A stretch of 64,000 nt of DNA from Hydrogenovibrio sp. 3SP14C1 (GCF_029625905.1 NZ_JARTLM010000006.1:62001-126000), one strand, 5' to 3'. Counted from the first letter of the stretch, positions 34,827 to 44,305 are shown. Notes: generated by a model from the letters alone, not told the origin. Translations and numbers: made by a program.

Positions 34827-35036
34827 ATGTCAGAGTTAGTTACAGGTACAGTTAAATGGTTCAACGATGAAAAAGGTTTCGGATTCATCGAACAAGAAGG
34901 CGGAAAAGATGTATTCGTTCACTTTTCAGCTATTAACGGTGCCGGTCGCAAATCATTGATGGAAGGCCAGTCGGTTACTATGGAAGTAACTCAAGGTCAA
35001 AAAGGGCCACAAGCAGAAAACGTTACTGCTCAGTAA
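34827..35036 (+). CDS. CspA-family cold-shock protein
   Basis: 69 residues, a single OB-fold cold-shock domain. RNP1 (KGFGFIEQ) and RNP2 (VFVHFSAI) are intact. Starts [12 protein letters not shown]. It is a single-stranded nucleic acid-binding RNA chaperone. Strong AGGAAA ribosome site. Single-gene unit with a terminator-like hairpin after it. Confidence 0.95.
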   Translation: MSELVTGTVKWFNDEKGFGFIEQEGGKDVFVHFSAINGAGRKSLMEGQSVTMEVTQGQKGPQAENVTAQ

Positions 35037-35050
35037 AAATCACTCTATAA

Positions 35051-35085
35051 GCCCTTTGTTGATTTTTCACTGAAGGGTTTTTTTG
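35051..35085 (+). terminator. Intrinsic terminator after the cold-shock gene
   Basis: CCCTT (35052) pairs with AAGGG (35073-35077) across a long loop, followed by TTTTTTT. Short stem but a good T-run. I see no gene between 35090 and the tRNA at 35327. Confidence 0.6.
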
Positions 35086-35326
35086 TATCTTTTTTTAGCT
35101 GTTTTCGTTTTATGGCTCATTTTTTAAATAAAGAACGATTCTTTTTGAGTGTGTTTTATTTAACAAATAAGTCCCTAGAAGGTTTTTGAAATTAGGGACG
35201 AGAATTCCCACAACACTTTTACTCCATTCATTTAGGTTTTCTTCTCGAACATTCATTCGTTTGATTTCATGTTATGACAGTATGAGGTGTGTTAGCGATA
35301 ACGTTAGCAAAGATTGCCGTGTTTAA

Positions 35327-35403
35327 TGGTGCGCCCGAAGGGATTCGAACCCCAGACCTTTGCCTCCGGAGGGCAACGCTCTATCCAGCTGAGCTACGGG
35401 CGC
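35327..35403 (-). tRNA. tRNA-Arg(CCG)
   Basis: The minus strand folds as a complete cloverleaf. The acceptor GCGCCCG (5' end at 35403) pairs with CGGGCGC, the D arm is GCTCAGCTGGATAGAGC, the anticodon stem TTGCC/GGCAA encloses CTCCGGA with anticodon CCG, and the T arm is GGGGTTCGAATCCC. Discriminator A (35330) and an encoded CCA (35327-35329) are present. 77 bases with CCA. It decodes the Arg codon CGG. Confidence 0.97.
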
Positions 35404-35589
35404 ATATAGATAATGTAGATTGTTTGCGCGGCTATTATAAGATATTTTTTAGTGAAATACTCAGTCGTCTTTCAATCAATATTGACTGTGTTTGTTCCGT
35501 AAGGCGTATTAAATTCACTTATTTTAGTAAGGTTTTGTTTTATTGGACTTATCCCCTAAAAAATAAGAAAATATAAGCCAATAATTATA

Positions 35590-37476
35590 ATGACAACAAA
35601 AATATATAACACTCTAAATATGCCGCACTTTGCAAAATTTTTAAACCAACGCCTTTTCGCTTTCAGCACGCTGTCAATCTTAATTGCGCTTCCCATTATT
35701 TATTTTTTATATCAGTGGCAAATTGAAACCGCACGAAATCAAGAATTCCAGTTTTATAAAGCCAATTTGACTGAAAAAGTAGATGTTCTAATTCAAGAAA
35801 AACAGAGCACGACACATGCCTTAGCCGTGGCAATGACTTCACCGCCTAATTTTAAAGAAGCATTACTGAATGATGATAAATCCATCCAGTCGGAGCTTGA
35901 ACGCTATAGCCAACGTCTTAAGACATTGACTAAGTATAAAGGGATCTGGATTCAATTAATTGATAAAAATGGAATCAGCATTGCGCGAAGCTGGACTAAA
36001 AAGCATGGCGATGACTTAAGTGAAGTTCGACAAGATGTTGCAGCATTAATCCACAACCCACAACGGATGAATAATTTTAGTGTCGGCAAGTTTGCTTTGA
36101 CCTTCAAATCGATGGTGCCATTGTTTGACGATAATGATAAGTTCATTGGTTTGGTGGATGTGATTTCCCAGATTAATTCAATCGACCATTCTTTGGCTGA
36201 AACCAATGGTGTCCGTTCAGTGGTATTGGTGAATAAACGATATCGTAAACAGCTTACCAATGCGTTTACGGGTAAGTTTATTGACGATTATTATGTCGCT
36301 AACAGTGATGCGGATACTAGAGACATGGCTTTAATCAATAAATTTGGTGTGGAGAAAATTTTTTCCAGTTCAAATTATGTGTTGTTTGAAAACCAGTTGA
36401 TGGTGACACGTCCTATTTATGACATTCATGGTCAGCCGATGGCGACTTGGGTGACTATAAAATCATTAAACGATTTTCCTTTTGTGAATGTGCAGAAAAC
36501 CCAGCGTCAGTTCATTGTGATTACGGTTTTTATCTTTGCTTTGTTGCTGATGTTGTTGGCAATGATGTATTTTAAGCGCCAAGCCGAATTTGAGAAACGT
36601 TTCTTTTTTGAGGTGTTCGATACCTCAACCGAAATTGTGTATGTTTCTAACCAACGCCGAATTTTGTTTGCCAATAAACGCTTTTTCGAGTTTTTCAATG
36701 AGTTTGAAACATTGGACGAATTTCATAAAAAACATCACTGTATTTGTGAACTATTTGTGCCGGAAGAAGGGTTCTTGAAACGCCATATGAATGGTGTTTA
36801 TTGGTTCAATCATGTTGTTCAAAATAAGCACGAACCACATTATGCCAAGGTTCAGGTGAACGGCAAAGAATATGTCTTCCTTGTCAAAGCCACTGAGATT
36901 TCGAATGCTAATGGGGAGCAATATGTCAGTGTGTTAATGACGGATATCACCGAAGAAGAGCGTTATAAATCACAATTAGAGCATTTGATTATTCATGATG
37001 AATTGACCGGCATTTATAATCGACATTATTTTAATCGAACGCTTGAACAAGAAATTAAGCGTCATCACCGCTACCAATCACCGCTTTCAATGGCGTTTTT
37101 GGATATTGATCATTTTAAAAAGATCAATGATTCTTATGGCCATGATGTTGGGGATGCAGTGTTATTGAGTATAGCGAAAAGCATTAGCTCGTTGTTACGG
37201 AGTTCGGATGTATTGTGCCGAGTAGGGGGAGAAGAGTTTGTGGTGATTATGCCTGAAACCAGCCTTGAAAATGCTTTAATTATTTCTGAGCGTATCCGAA
37301 CGTCTGTCGAGCAAATTTCCAGCAAAGAAGTGCCTGAAAAAATCACTATTAGTCTTGGGTTGGTTGAACTCCATGACTGGGATAACCTGCAAAGCTTTTA
37401 CAAACGTGCTGACGAAGCGTTGTATAAGGCAAAAGAAAAGGGCCGAAACCGTATTGAAACCCAAGCAGAAGAGTGA
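35590..37476 (+). CDS. Membrane diguanylate cyclase: Cache sensor, PAS, GGDEF
   Basis: 628 residues. Transmembrane segments at about 23-41 and 308-330 enclose a periplasmic Cache-like sensor. A PAS-like domain follows (about 335-450), then a GGDEF domain with active site GGEEF (546-550) and an intact product-inhibition site RSSD (537-540). It is predicted to make c-di-GMP in response to an extracytoplasmic ligand that cannot be named. Monocistronic, with the terminator at 37506-37533. An alternative start at 35620 would remove ten residues. Confidence 0.93.
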   Translation: MTTKIYNTLNMPHFAKFLNQRLFAFSTLSILIALPIIYFLYQWQIETARNQEFQFYKANLTEKVDVLIQEKQSTTHALAVAMTSPPNFKEALLNDDKSIQSELERYSQRLKTLTKYKGIWIQLIDKNGISIARSWTKKHGDDLSEVRQDVAALIHNPQRMNNFSVGKFALTFKSMVPLFDDNDKFIGLVDVISQINSIDHSLAETNGVRSVVLVNKRYRKQLTNAFTGKFIDDYYVANSDADTRDMALINKFGVEKIFSSSNYVLFENQLMVTRPIYDIHGQPMATWVTIKSLNDFPFVNVQKTQRQFIVITVFIFALLLMLLAMMYFKRQAEFEKRFFFEVFDTSTEIVYVSNQRRILFANKRFFEFFNEFETLDEFHKKHHCICELFVPEEGFLKRHMNGVYWFNHVVQNKHEPHYAKVQVNGKEYVFLVKATEISNANGEQYVSVLMTDITEEERYKSQLEHLIIHDELTGIYNRHYFNRTLEQEIKRHHRYQSPLSMAFLDIDHFKKINDSYGHDVGDAVLLSIAKSISSLLRSSDVLCRVGGEEFVVIMPETSLENALIISERIRTSVEQISSKEVPEKITISLGLVELHDWDNLQSFYKRADEALYKAKEKGRNRIETQAEE

Positions 37477-37505
37477 GTTTAAACTCGCTTAATTGTCGTC
37501 TTAAG

Positions 37506-37533
37506 AAAAAATAGCCAGGCCTGGCTATTTTTT
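37506..37533. terminator. Terminator built on CCAGGCCTGG (copy 9) after GGDEF gene
   Basis: AAAAAATAG / CTATTTTTT arms extend the core at 37515-37524 to a perfect 28-bp palindrome with a T-run, 30 bp after the stop codon. Confidence 0.9.
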
Positions 37534-37682
37534 AATCTTCCGATATCATTAATCCGCAGTGCTTTTTTGTCTGAAGAAAGCTTTTTCAAGCAATTTTTGG
37601 TATCATGCATTTTATTTTTCAGGGCCAACTTATTAATTCTAGCTGGCAACTTTTGACCGAACTTATTAGTGGGAGAGTCGCC

Positions 37683-38072
37683 GTGAGCGTGTTACCAAGT
37701 CATTTAAAATATGCAGAATCGCATGAATGGGTTTATCTGGATGAAGAGGGCAATGCGGTGGTCGGTATCACCGATTTTGCACAAGAATCTTTAGGTGACT
37801 TGATGGATGTGCATTTGCCAGAACTGGGTGCGGATATTGATCAAGGTGAAGAAGTCATGTCCTTGGAGTCCGTGAAGGCCGCATCGGATATTTTTTCCCC
37901 GTTAAGTGGTGAAGTGATCGCGGTCAATACTGAATTAGAAGATGAGCCTGAGCGAGTCAATGATGAACCGTATGACGGCGGGTGGTTATTTAAGTTGGCA
38001 CCGCATGATGAATCGGAAATGGATGACTTATTGTCGGATGTAGACTATCAGGGCTTGATTGACCAATCATAA
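37683..38072 (+). CDS. gcvH: Glycine cleavage system H protein
   Basis: 129 residues from the GTG at 37683, which has GGGAGAG upstream and restores the canonical length; upstream in-frame ATG codons only add a non-conserved leader. Lipoyl domain with the attachment lysine in SLESVKAASD and the family start YAESHEWV. It carries the lipoyl-bound aminomethyl group between P, T and L proteins. No gcvP or gcvT is nearby, so they must be elsewhere or H acts mainly in lipoate metabolism (inference). Confidence 0.95.
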   Translation: MSVLPSHLKYAESHEWVYLDEEGNAVVGITDFAQESLGDLMDVHLPELGADIDQGEEVMSLESVKAASDIFSPLSGEVIAVNTELEDEPERVNDEPYDGGWLFKLAPHDESEMDDLLSDVDYQGLIDQS

Positions 38073-38079
38073 GTTCATT

Positions 38080-38103
38080 AAGTCATTCATTAGCGAATGA
38101 CTT
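38080..38103. repeat. Inverted repeat just after gcvH
   Basis: AAGTCATTC (38080-38088) and GAATGACTT (38095-38103) are perfect arms around ATTAGC, without a good T-run. It may stabilise the gcvH mRNA end. Confidence 0.5.
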
Positions 38104-38150
38104 TACTCGCGTATGGTTTGAAGAATACGCAAATATGATATTTACAAATA

Positions 38151-38206
38151 GGGCGTGCGGGATGAGAAGGTGTGATCTATCTTTTTTCATCCACATGCCC
38201 TTTTTG
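38151..38206 (+). terminator. Intrinsic terminator upstream of rlmI
   Basis: GGGCGTG pairs with CATGCCC and, after a small bulge, GGATGA with TCATCC, followed by TTTTTG at 38201. It ends 15 bp before the rlmI start, so it terminates gcvH or regulates rlmI. Confidence 0.65.
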
Positions 38207-38220
38207 TTTCAGGAGAAAGC

Positions 38221-39417
38221 ATGACAATGTCAGCGATAAGGTTAAAGAAAAACGAAGACAAGCGTTTAAAACAAGGTCACTTGTGGATTTTCAGCAATGA
38301 AATTGACAATCAGGTCTCGCCCTTGAAGAATTTTGAAGCGGGTCAGGTTGTGACGGTTGAAGCAGCCAATGGCAAAGCCATTGGTGTGGCTTATGTGAAT
38401 CCGAATACATTGATTTGTGGTCGATTGCTGAGTCGAAACCCGAAGGTACAATTTAACCAGGCGTTTTTAAAAAAACGCATTCAAGCCGCGCAGGCATTAC
38501 GCGAAGTCAATTTCGATGCCCCCTTTTATCGTTTGGTGTTTGGGGAGTCTGATGGGCTGCCTGGTTTGGTATTGGATCGTTTTGGCGATGTGTTTGTCGC
38601 ACAGATCACTACGGCTGGCATGGAATCCTTAAAAGAGGAATTGGTTCAAACGATTGAAAATTTATATCACCCGCAGGCGTTGGTATTAAGAAATGATAGC
38701 CCCAGCCGAGAACTGGAAGGCTTGCCGCTATATACAGAGGTGGCAATCGGGCCTTTGCCTGAAGAGATTGTGATTGAAGAAAATGGTGCCAAGTTTGCCA
38801 TTCCGACAGAGAATGGTCAAAAAACCGGCTGGTTCTATGACCATCGTATGGCGAGAGGCCGTTTACAGGATCTTGTCAAAGATAAAACCGTGTTAGATGT
38901 GTTCAGTTATTTAGGCGGTTGGGGTATTGAGGCAGCTGTGGCAGGCGCGAAAGAAGTGACGTGTGTTGATGCATCCACTTTTGCGTTGGATGGCGTTGAT
39001 CGTAATGCGGAATTAAACGGTGTTGCCGAAAAAGTCATTACTATTGAAGGCAATGCCTTTGATGTTCTCAAAGCGCTGGCAAGTGAAGCGCACAAATACG
39101 ATGTGGTGATTGTTGATCCACCGGCTTTCGTGAAACGGAAAAAAGATCTTAAAGCTGGTTCTGAAGGGTATCGCCGTATTAATGAATTAGCGATGCGTTT
39201 GCTTAATACAGATGGTATTTTGGTGTCGGCTTCTTGCTCGCATCATATGAGTCGAGATGCGTTGTTGCAGCAAATTCAACTGGCTTCACGTCATATTGAT
39301 CGCAATATTCAGATGTTCGATCAAGGGCATCAAGGGCCTGATCATCCGATACATCCTGCGATTCCGGAAACGGAATACATTAAAACCTTTTTCTTTAAAG
39401 TGTCTAAAAGCTGGTAA
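38221..39417 (+). CDS. rlmI: 23S rRNA m5C1962 methyltransferase RlmI-like
   Basis: 398 residues. An N-terminal PUA-like domain (RLKKNEDKRLKQGHLWIFSNEI) and C-terminal SAM-dependent methyltransferase: QKTGWFYDHR, LDVFSYLGGWGIEAA (SAM motif I), VIVDPPAF (motif IV) and SASCSHH with the catalytic Cys. This is the RlmI/RlmK-type layout. Good AGGAGA ribosome site. The following unknown gene starts 11 bp later and is likely co-transcribed. Confidence 0.9.
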   Translation: MTMSAIRLKKNEDKRLKQGHLWIFSNEIDNQVSPLKNFEAGQVVTVEAANGKAIGVAYVNPNTLICGRLLSRNPKVQFNQAFLKKRIQAAQALREVNFDAPFYRLVFGESDGLPGLVLDRFGDVFVAQITTAGMESLKEELVQTIENLYHPQALVLRNDSPSRELEGLPLYTEVAIGPLPEEIVIEENGAKFAIPTENGQKTGWFYDHRMARGRLQDLVKDKTVLDVFSYLGGWGIEAAVAGAKEVTCVDASTFALDGVDRNAELNGVAEKVITIEGNAFDVLKALASEAHKYDVVIVDPPAFVKRKKDLKAGSEGYRRINELAMRLLNTDGILVSASCSHHMSRDALLQQIQLASRHIDRNIQMFDQGHQGPDHPIHPAIPETEYIKTFFFKVSKSW

Positions 39418-39428
39418 GGCGATTTGAT

Positions 39429-40565
39429 ATGAAACCTGTGCTTTCCATTCAAGAAAGACAATTGGCAAAACACTGTTTCTGGGATGAGGAAGATCAGACC
39501 CTGTGGGTAGACTGTCGTCGTTGGATGCCGGAATATGGTGTTTTTTCAATTCCCAGCTGGGATGCGATGATGATGGGATCGACGCCCATTCCGGACTATC
39601 CTCAGAATTTATCGGTGCTTGAGTGGTCGGATTATTCTCAATTGAGTTATTGGAAAAAACAGATTCCTGCTTGGGTGGTGGAAAGCTGTGCATTATTTCC
39701 AACCCATCAATTGCAATTATTGCATTATGTGGGGCGTTACCCTCAGCTGTTAGAGCTGTTAGATCATTCTCCGATGTTGGCATGGCGCCTAGTTGCGTCT
39801 AACCTAACAGAGTCCGATATTGTAAATCTGCTGCAAGATAAGCGTACTCATGTGGTTGCACAGTTGGGCTGGCCAGGTAAAAAAGAAACCGTTCAATTTT
39901 TACGAAAACTTCGATTACGTTATGTCACCGCAGAAATTTCTGAGTTTGTTGAAACCTGTATTTTAGATGAAGACCGATTATCCGCATTACAAACATTGCC
40001 TAGAGTAAATTCGATGGCGCTGTCTTTAGCCGCGCGTTTTCCAGGGCTGATTGGCTCGCGTTTGCATCAAACTTTGGCACAGTTGCCATGTCGTCCGATG
40101 CAGTGCCAAAGTATGATTGCGCAGTTGGAAGATACATTTCGGTTGGCTGACTTTTTACAGCTTTCTAAAGAGGAAGTAGCGAAAATTGGCCAATGTCGTT
40201 ACTTGGTTGATGTTGAAAAAATCTACCAGGCCTGGTGGGAACCTGTTCGTGTTGAGAATGCGGCGGCATTACAGTTAAATGAACAGCCGCAGCAGTTAAC
40301 GGAATACTCGTCATGGTTGGCATTAAGTAAAGTACAGAAGCATTATTGGCTAACGGATTGGCCTGATTTTCAAGCTGGCAAGCTTTCGTTGTGGGCGGCA
40401 AAAATAGAAGGGGTTCCGGTTGCTATTTTGCGAGAAGAGGCCGTTCGTGTCGAACCGGGCGAAATGACTAAGATTCGTCGTATTCGTCAGTCAGATAATC
40501 AACTGCCCACTTCTCAGCAGCTTGGTTTCTGGCATTTATGGCAGGTAGGAAAAGATACCTCTTAA
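39429..40565 (+). CDS. Unrecognised 378-residue protein co-transcribed with rlmI
   Basis: No family recognised. The protein is Trp-, Gln- and Leu-rich, soluble, with no signal peptide or membrane segment. The N-terminal third has several Trp/Tyr-rich turns (WMPEYGVFSIPSWDAM); the middle (about 95-230) looks like helical repeats. There is no obvious catalytic motif. CCAGGCCTGG copy 10 lies in frame (Tyr-Gln-Ala-Trp-Trp). A strong bidirectional terminator follows. Confidence 0.7.
   Translation: MKPVLSIQERQLAKHCFWDEEDQTLWVDCRRWMPEYGVFSIPSWDAMMMGSTPIPDYPQNLSVLEWSDYSQLSYWKKQIPAWVVESCALFPTHQLQLLHYVGRYPQLLELLDHSPMLAWRLVASNLTESDIVNLLQDKRTHVVAQLGWPGKKETVQFLRKLRLRYVTAEISEFVETCILDEDRLSALQTLPRVNSMALSLAARFPGLIGSRLHQTLAQLPCRPMQCQSMIAQLEDTFRLADFLQLSKEEVAKIGQCRYLVDVEKIYQAWWEPVRVENAAALQLNEQPQQLTEYSSWLALSKVQKHYWLTDWPDFQAGKLSLWAAKIEGVPVAILREEAVRVEPGEMTKIRRIRQSDNQLPTSQQLGFWHLWQVGKDTS
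40226..40235. repeat. CCAGGCCTGG palindrome, copy 10 (inside a gene)
   Basis: Exact copy in the coding sequence of the 39429 gene, read CAG GCC TGG (Gln-Ala-Trp). The left flank is gaaaaaatcta. Confidence 0.9.
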
Positions 40566-40583
40566 TGACGGGTCGGTACTCAT

Positions 40584-40612
40584 AAAAAAGCCCTTTATAA
40601 AAGGGCTTTTTT
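40584..40612. terminator. Bidirectional terminator between the 39429 gene and lysA
   Basis: AAAAAAGCCCTTT / AAAGGGCTTTTTT hairpin with a very short loop between two convergent genes. Confidence 0.9.
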
Positions 40613-40621
40613 GTAGGAATA

Positions 40622-41878
40622 TTATGGAATCAGCTTTTCTTTGCCAATCAAGTCATTATAAGTTTCTCTGGGGCGAATTTCGTAAGCTTGTTTATAGTCG
40701 ACCAGAATCTCCGCTGCGCGTGTCCGTGTATTGTAGTTTGAGCTCATGGTAAACCCATAAGCTCCGGAGGACATCACGGCTAAATAATCGCCTGCTTTCA
40801 GGTTGAGTTTGCGTTGTTTTCCTAAAAAATCACCCGTTTCACAAACTGGACCCACTAAATCCCATTCAACCTCTTCACCATCAGTGCGAGGGGTGACAGC
40901 CTGAATGGTTTGGTGTGATTGATACAAGGCAGGACGAATCAAGTCATTCATTGCTGCATCAATGATGGCAAAGTTTTTGTGTTCGGTAGGCTTTAGATAT
41001 TCGACTTCTGTCACCAAAACACCCGCATTACCGGCAATGGCACGACCCGGTTCAATGATCACTTCAATAGATTGATCATTTAGTTTTTTCAATAATGCTT
41101 GGATGTAATCTGCAATTTCCGGAGGAGTTTCATCGGTATATTGAATGCCGAGCCCGCCGCCTAAGTCCAAGTGGTGAATGTTGATGCCTTGGTCTGCTAG
41201 TGTATTTTTGAGCTGTAAAACTCGTTCAAGTGCATCCACGAAAGGGGTGATTTCAGTTAGTTGTGATCCGATATGGCAGTCAATTCCGATAATGTCGATA
41301 TGTGACATGGCTTGAGCGTCAGCATACAAAGCTGGCGCGGTATTAATATCGACCCCAAACTTATTGTCCTTCAGCCCTGTAGAAATATAAGGGTGGGTTT
41401 TTGCATCCACATCTGGGTTGACACGGATAGAAATCGGCGCGATTTTATTCAGTTTTTTTGCAACCGTTTGAATGCGATCCAATTCCGCATGAGATTCTAT
41501 GTTAAAACACCGGATGCCGACGGTCAGCGCGCGTTCAATTTCAGAAGATTTTTTAGCCACGCCTGAAAAAACCACCTTGGAAGGATCACCACCAGCACGC
41601 AGTACACGTTCAAGTTCCCCCTGAGACACAATGTCGAAGCCAGATCCTAAGCGAGCCAATAGATTTAAAATTGCAATATTGGAGTTGGTTTTGACAGCAT
41701 AGCAAACTAAATGTGGTTGGCGGCCAAAGGCTTGGTCAAACGCACGCCAACGGTTCTCAAATTCCTGACGGGAATAAACATACAATGGCGTTCCATATTT
41801 TTGTGCCAATGCGTCTAAGGGGCAACCTTCGGCATGGAGGATATTATTTTGATAATGGAAAGATTGACTCTGACTCAT
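40622..41878 (-). CDS. lysA: Diaminopimelate decarboxylase
   Basis: 418 residues. PLP-dependent, converts meso-diaminopimelate to lysine. PLP lysine in CYAVKTNSN, HIGSQLTE, HLDLGGGLGI, EPGRAIAGNAG (phosphate-binding), CETGDFLG (active-site Cys) and MSSGAYGF. The start overlaps the lptM stop by four bases, the common lptM-lysA arrangement. Confidence 0.97.
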   Translation of the reverse strand: MSQSQSFHYQNNILHAEGCPLDALAQKYGTPLYVYSRQEFENRWRAFDQAFGRQPHLVCYAVKTNSNIAILNLLARLGSGFDIVSQGELERVLRAGGDPSKVVFSGVAKKSSEIERALTVGIRCFNIESHAELDRIQTVAKKLNKIAPISIRVNPDVDAKTHPYISTGLKDNKFGVDINTAPALYADAQAMSHIDIIGIDCHIGSQLTEITPFVDALERVLQLKNTLADQGINIHHLDLGGGLGIQYTDETPPEIADYIQALLKKLNDQSIEVIIEPGRAIAGNAGVLVTEVEYLKPTEHKNFAIIDAAMNDLIRPALYQSHQTIQAVTPRTDGEEVEWDLVGPVCETGDFLGKQRKLNLKAGDYLAVMSSGAYGFTMSSNYNTRTRAAEILVDYKQAYEIRPRETYNDLIGKEKLIP

Positions 41879-42081
41879 GATTGTTCCTGTGCTTTTTCTT
41901 GAGTGGGCTGTTCAGATGCGGGAGCGACGTTTGCTTCTTTAGGCGGTTTTTCCGGTAAATATAAAGGACCTTTTTTGCCACAGCCAGTTAAAGATGACAG
42001 CATTAACGCGATGGTAAAGGGGATTAGAACGGAATTGATTTTTGGTGTCGTACCAGATAAATGTAGCATTGGGTTATCCAA
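41875..42081 (-). CDS. lptM: LPS assembly lipoprotein LptM (YifL-like)
   Basis: 68 residues. A short leader with the lipobox LTGC, then CGKKGPLYLPEKPP, the family signature, and a low-complexity Pro/Glu/Gln tail. LptM assists maturation of the LptD outer-membrane LPS translocon. The leader is longer than usual; an in-frame ATG four codons in (MLHLSGTT) may be the real start. Operonic with lysA. Confidence 0.88.
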   Translation of the reverse strand: MDNPMLHLSGTTPKINSVLIPFTIALMLSSLTGCGKKGPLYLPEKPPKEANVAPASEQPTQEKAQEQS

Positions 42082-42211
42082 AACAGTAAAGACGCTATTT
42101 TAGCTTATCGCTTGATGAAATTAAAAATTTTAAAGGCTTTGCTGAGCAAAATAATGCATGGTTTTTCGTTAAAATAGACTAGATTAAGCATAATTAAAAA
42201 GGAAAAAGAAT

Positions 42212-42883
42212 ATGGACTCAATGCTTCCCCCGATTGTTTTAGAGCCGGAAACCAAAGCTGACGCATGCGTGATTTGGTTACATGGTTTGGGAGCGGATGG
42301 TCATGATTTTGAAAATATCGTTCCTGAACTGCAGTTGCCGGCAGATCACACGATTCGTTTTGTGTTTCCTACCGCTGGAAAAATGCCCGTAACAGTCAAC
42401 TTAGGTAGTGAAATGACGGCTTGGTATGATATTCGGTCATTAGATCTTTTGAATGATGTCGATTGGGAAGGCGTTGATAATAGTGTGCAATTTGTGCATA
42501 CATTGATTGAATCACAGATTTCTTCAGGGATTGAGAGTGATAGAATAATCTTAGCAGGGTTTTCACAAGGTGGAATGATTATCTTGAATGCAGGCTTGAC
42601 CTTTGAAGAGCCGTTAGCAGGCATGATGGCGTTATCCACTTATTTTCCTGAACCTCGTGGTACAGGCGCTTTTTTTCTACAACCTAAAAGCTGCCCGGTT
42701 TTTATGGCTCATGGAATGAATGACCCCGTTTGTCCATTTGTTGCAGCTGAGCAATCTCGGCAGACGTTAATAGGCTTAGGATTGCAGCCACAGTGGCATA
42801 CCTATCCCATGCAGCACCAAGTCTGTTTGGAGGAGATAAAAGATATGGGGAGTTTTATTCGTCACTGTTTGATGATTGAATAA
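42212..42883 (+). CDS. Alpha/beta-hydrolase carboxylesterase (acyl-protein thioesterase-like)
   Basis: 223 residues. IWLHGLGADGHDF (oxyanion region), GFSQGG with the nucleophile Ser, HGMNDPVCPF with the acid Asp, and a C-terminal His in MQHQVC. This is the catalytic triad layout of the carboxylesterase/APT1 family that hydrolyses short acyl esters or thioesters. Exact substrate unknown. It may be co-transcribed with the PilZ-like gene 70 bp downstream. Confidence 0.88.
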   Translation: MDSMLPPIVLEPETKADACVIWLHGLGADGHDFENIVPELQLPADHTIRFVFPTAGKMPVTVNLGSEMTAWYDIRSLDLLNDVDWEGVDNSVQFVHTLIESQISSGIESDRIILAGFSQGGMIILNAGLTFEEPLAGMMALSTYFPEPRGTGAFFLQPKSCPVFMAHGMNDPVCPFVAAEQSRQTLIGLGLQPQWHTYPMQHQVCLEEIKDMGSFIRHCLMIE

Positions 42884-42952
42884 TAAAAAATAAGATTTGG
42901 AAGAAATAACATGACACAGCAATTATTAAAAAAGTGTTTTAAGGAAAATTAG

Positions 42953-43879
42953 ATGGCGAATGTAAGGCGTTTTTTTCGATATGACGTTGAAGTACCTTTG
43001 TATTTTGAAACGGTGGATGAGCAAGGTTATCTTCTGAAGGTCAACAGAAAAAAATTAATTTCAGAACAAGAAGAAGCGCATCTCGAATATTTAAATTTGG
43101 AGATTAAAGCGCTGCTGTCTGAAGCATTTTCTGCGGAGTCTGATGCGTTGCGTATCTTCACTATGCTTAACCATCGTATTAACTACATGGCTTGGTTATT
43201 GGATGACTTAATTGATCAGGTAGATCCGCGATTGAGATCTGACTATAAATTTCGATTAAGAGAAGACCATAAGCTTAAGCTGCCAGATGTTCGCAATGAG
43301 TCGAAAGTAGGTCCGCTCATAGAAGGGTTTTTCTTACAGTTATCAGAGCATATTCATGAATTGATTGAATCAGTGGAAAACAGTATTGAAGGTAAAATCT
43401 TTTTATTTCCTAGAAAAATCAAACCGAATTTTAATGAACAGGATTATGTTAAAAATTTGAAAGAGTTGAGTGATAAAGGTATTGCACCGGCAAAGGTACT
43501 GGTTTTATTGGTTGAACGATTAAATTTATATGAAACGATTTTAGGACGTTTAAAAGAAGCTTATCATTCGATTTCTGATCCCGAAACTTGGGCGGTTCAG
43601 AAGATTAATTTAAGTGCTGGCGGCTTTAGTTTTTTTACCAATGAGACATTCGATAATTTTGCGCATATGAATATTTTTATGCAGTTAGACGAACATATTC
43701 TGGTGTGTCGCGGCAAAATCGTTCTCAATAAAAAGTTAAAAAATGCAACGTTTTTATATCGAGTGGCAGTTGAATTTGTGTTTCTGAGTAATGAACACGC
43801 TCAAAAAATCACACTTTTTGAGCAACGTCGTGAATTACAAGATGCGATGAAGATGGTCTCTAACGATCTGTTAAATTAG
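42953..43879 (+). CDS. PilZ-like protein with a ~210-residue helical insert (paralog A)
   Basis: 308 residues. Both halves of the c-di-GMP-binding PilZ signature are present but far apart: RRFFR at residues 5-9 and NLSAGG at 219-224. Between them lie about 200 residues of predicted alpha-helix with charged heptad-like runs. After NLSAGG the chain continues as a PilZ barrel (FTNETFDNFAHMNIFMQLDEHILVCRGKIV, YRVAVEF). In ordinary PilZ domains the two motifs are about 20-35 residues apart. It is paralogous to the gene at 44306. It converges on and overlaps the 43871 gene by nine bases. Confidence 0.75.
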   Translation: MANVRRFFRYDVEVPLYFETVDEQGYLLKVNRKKLISEQEEAHLEYLNLEIKALLSEAFSAESDALRIFTMLNHRINYMAWLLDDLIDQVDPRLRSDYKFRLREDHKLKLPDVRNESKVGPLIEGFFLQLSEHIHELIESVENSIEGKIFLFPRKIKPNFNEQDYVKNLKELSDKGIAPAKVLVLLVERLNLYETILGRLKEAYHSISDPETWAVQKINLSAGGFSFFTNETFDNFAHMNIFMQLDEHILVCRGKIVLNKKLKNATFLYRVAVEFVFLSNEHAQKITLFEQRRELQDAMKMVSNDLLN

Positions 43880-44296
43880 ACCTTTAGACTTAGCGTGTTT
43901 AACAAACTCAACGCGGACGTCCTGTACTTGTTTTAACCAGTCCGCAAAAAAGGCGTAATCTTTCTCGACGCGTTTATAGAGCTCGCTTAAATTGGCATCA
44001 GGTTCATGTAAAGCGAAGGCGGTAATTTCCAAAAGCTTATTGATGTGCCTAGGCGTCATTTGTGTGGTGACTTCAAAATAACTGACCTTGGTCAGGATGA
44101 CGGCATCCAGTGCTTGAAGCCATTGAATGGTTTTTAGGTCAAAGCGCTGTTGTAGGTCATTTTTCACGCCTTCTTTACGCATTTTGATTAATTGAGACAA
44201 GCGGTAATAATGCAATAGGTCAGCAGCTGCAGGTCTTAGAGTGTTTGGAAGTGAATCTAAAAATCCGGCTTCGACAGAGTGGTTTCTTCCTGGCAT
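43871..44296 (-). CDS. Unrecognised 141-residue helical protein downstream of PilZ paralog B
   Basis: No family recognised. Soluble, Leu/Lys/Asp-rich and almost entirely helical by composition (LRPAAADLLHYYRLSQLIKM, TIQWLQALDAVILTKVSYFE). Ten bases after the stop of the PilZ-like gene at 44306, in the same direction, so they share the sigma-54 promoter at 45298. It might be a partner of the PilZ-like proteins (inference from operon only). Confidence 0.65.
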   Translation of the reverse strand: MPGRNHSVEAGFLDSLPNTLRPAAADLLHYYRLSQLIKMRKEGVKNDLQQRFDLKTIQWLQALDAVILTKVSYFEVTTQMTPRHINKLLEITAFALHEPDANLSELYKRVEKDYAFFADWLKQVQDVRVEFVKHAKSKGLI

Positions 44297-44305
44297 AATC
44301 TAACT

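Noticed and set aside
35289..35576. 95-residue open frame across the tRNA-Arg gene
   Set aside because: It reads through the complement of a complete tRNA cloverleaf, has no ribosome site and no coding bias.
37477..37682. Glycine riboswitch upstream of gcvH
   Set aside because: A GGAGAG appears only as part of the ribosome site; none of the paired helices of a glycine aptamer can be drawn.
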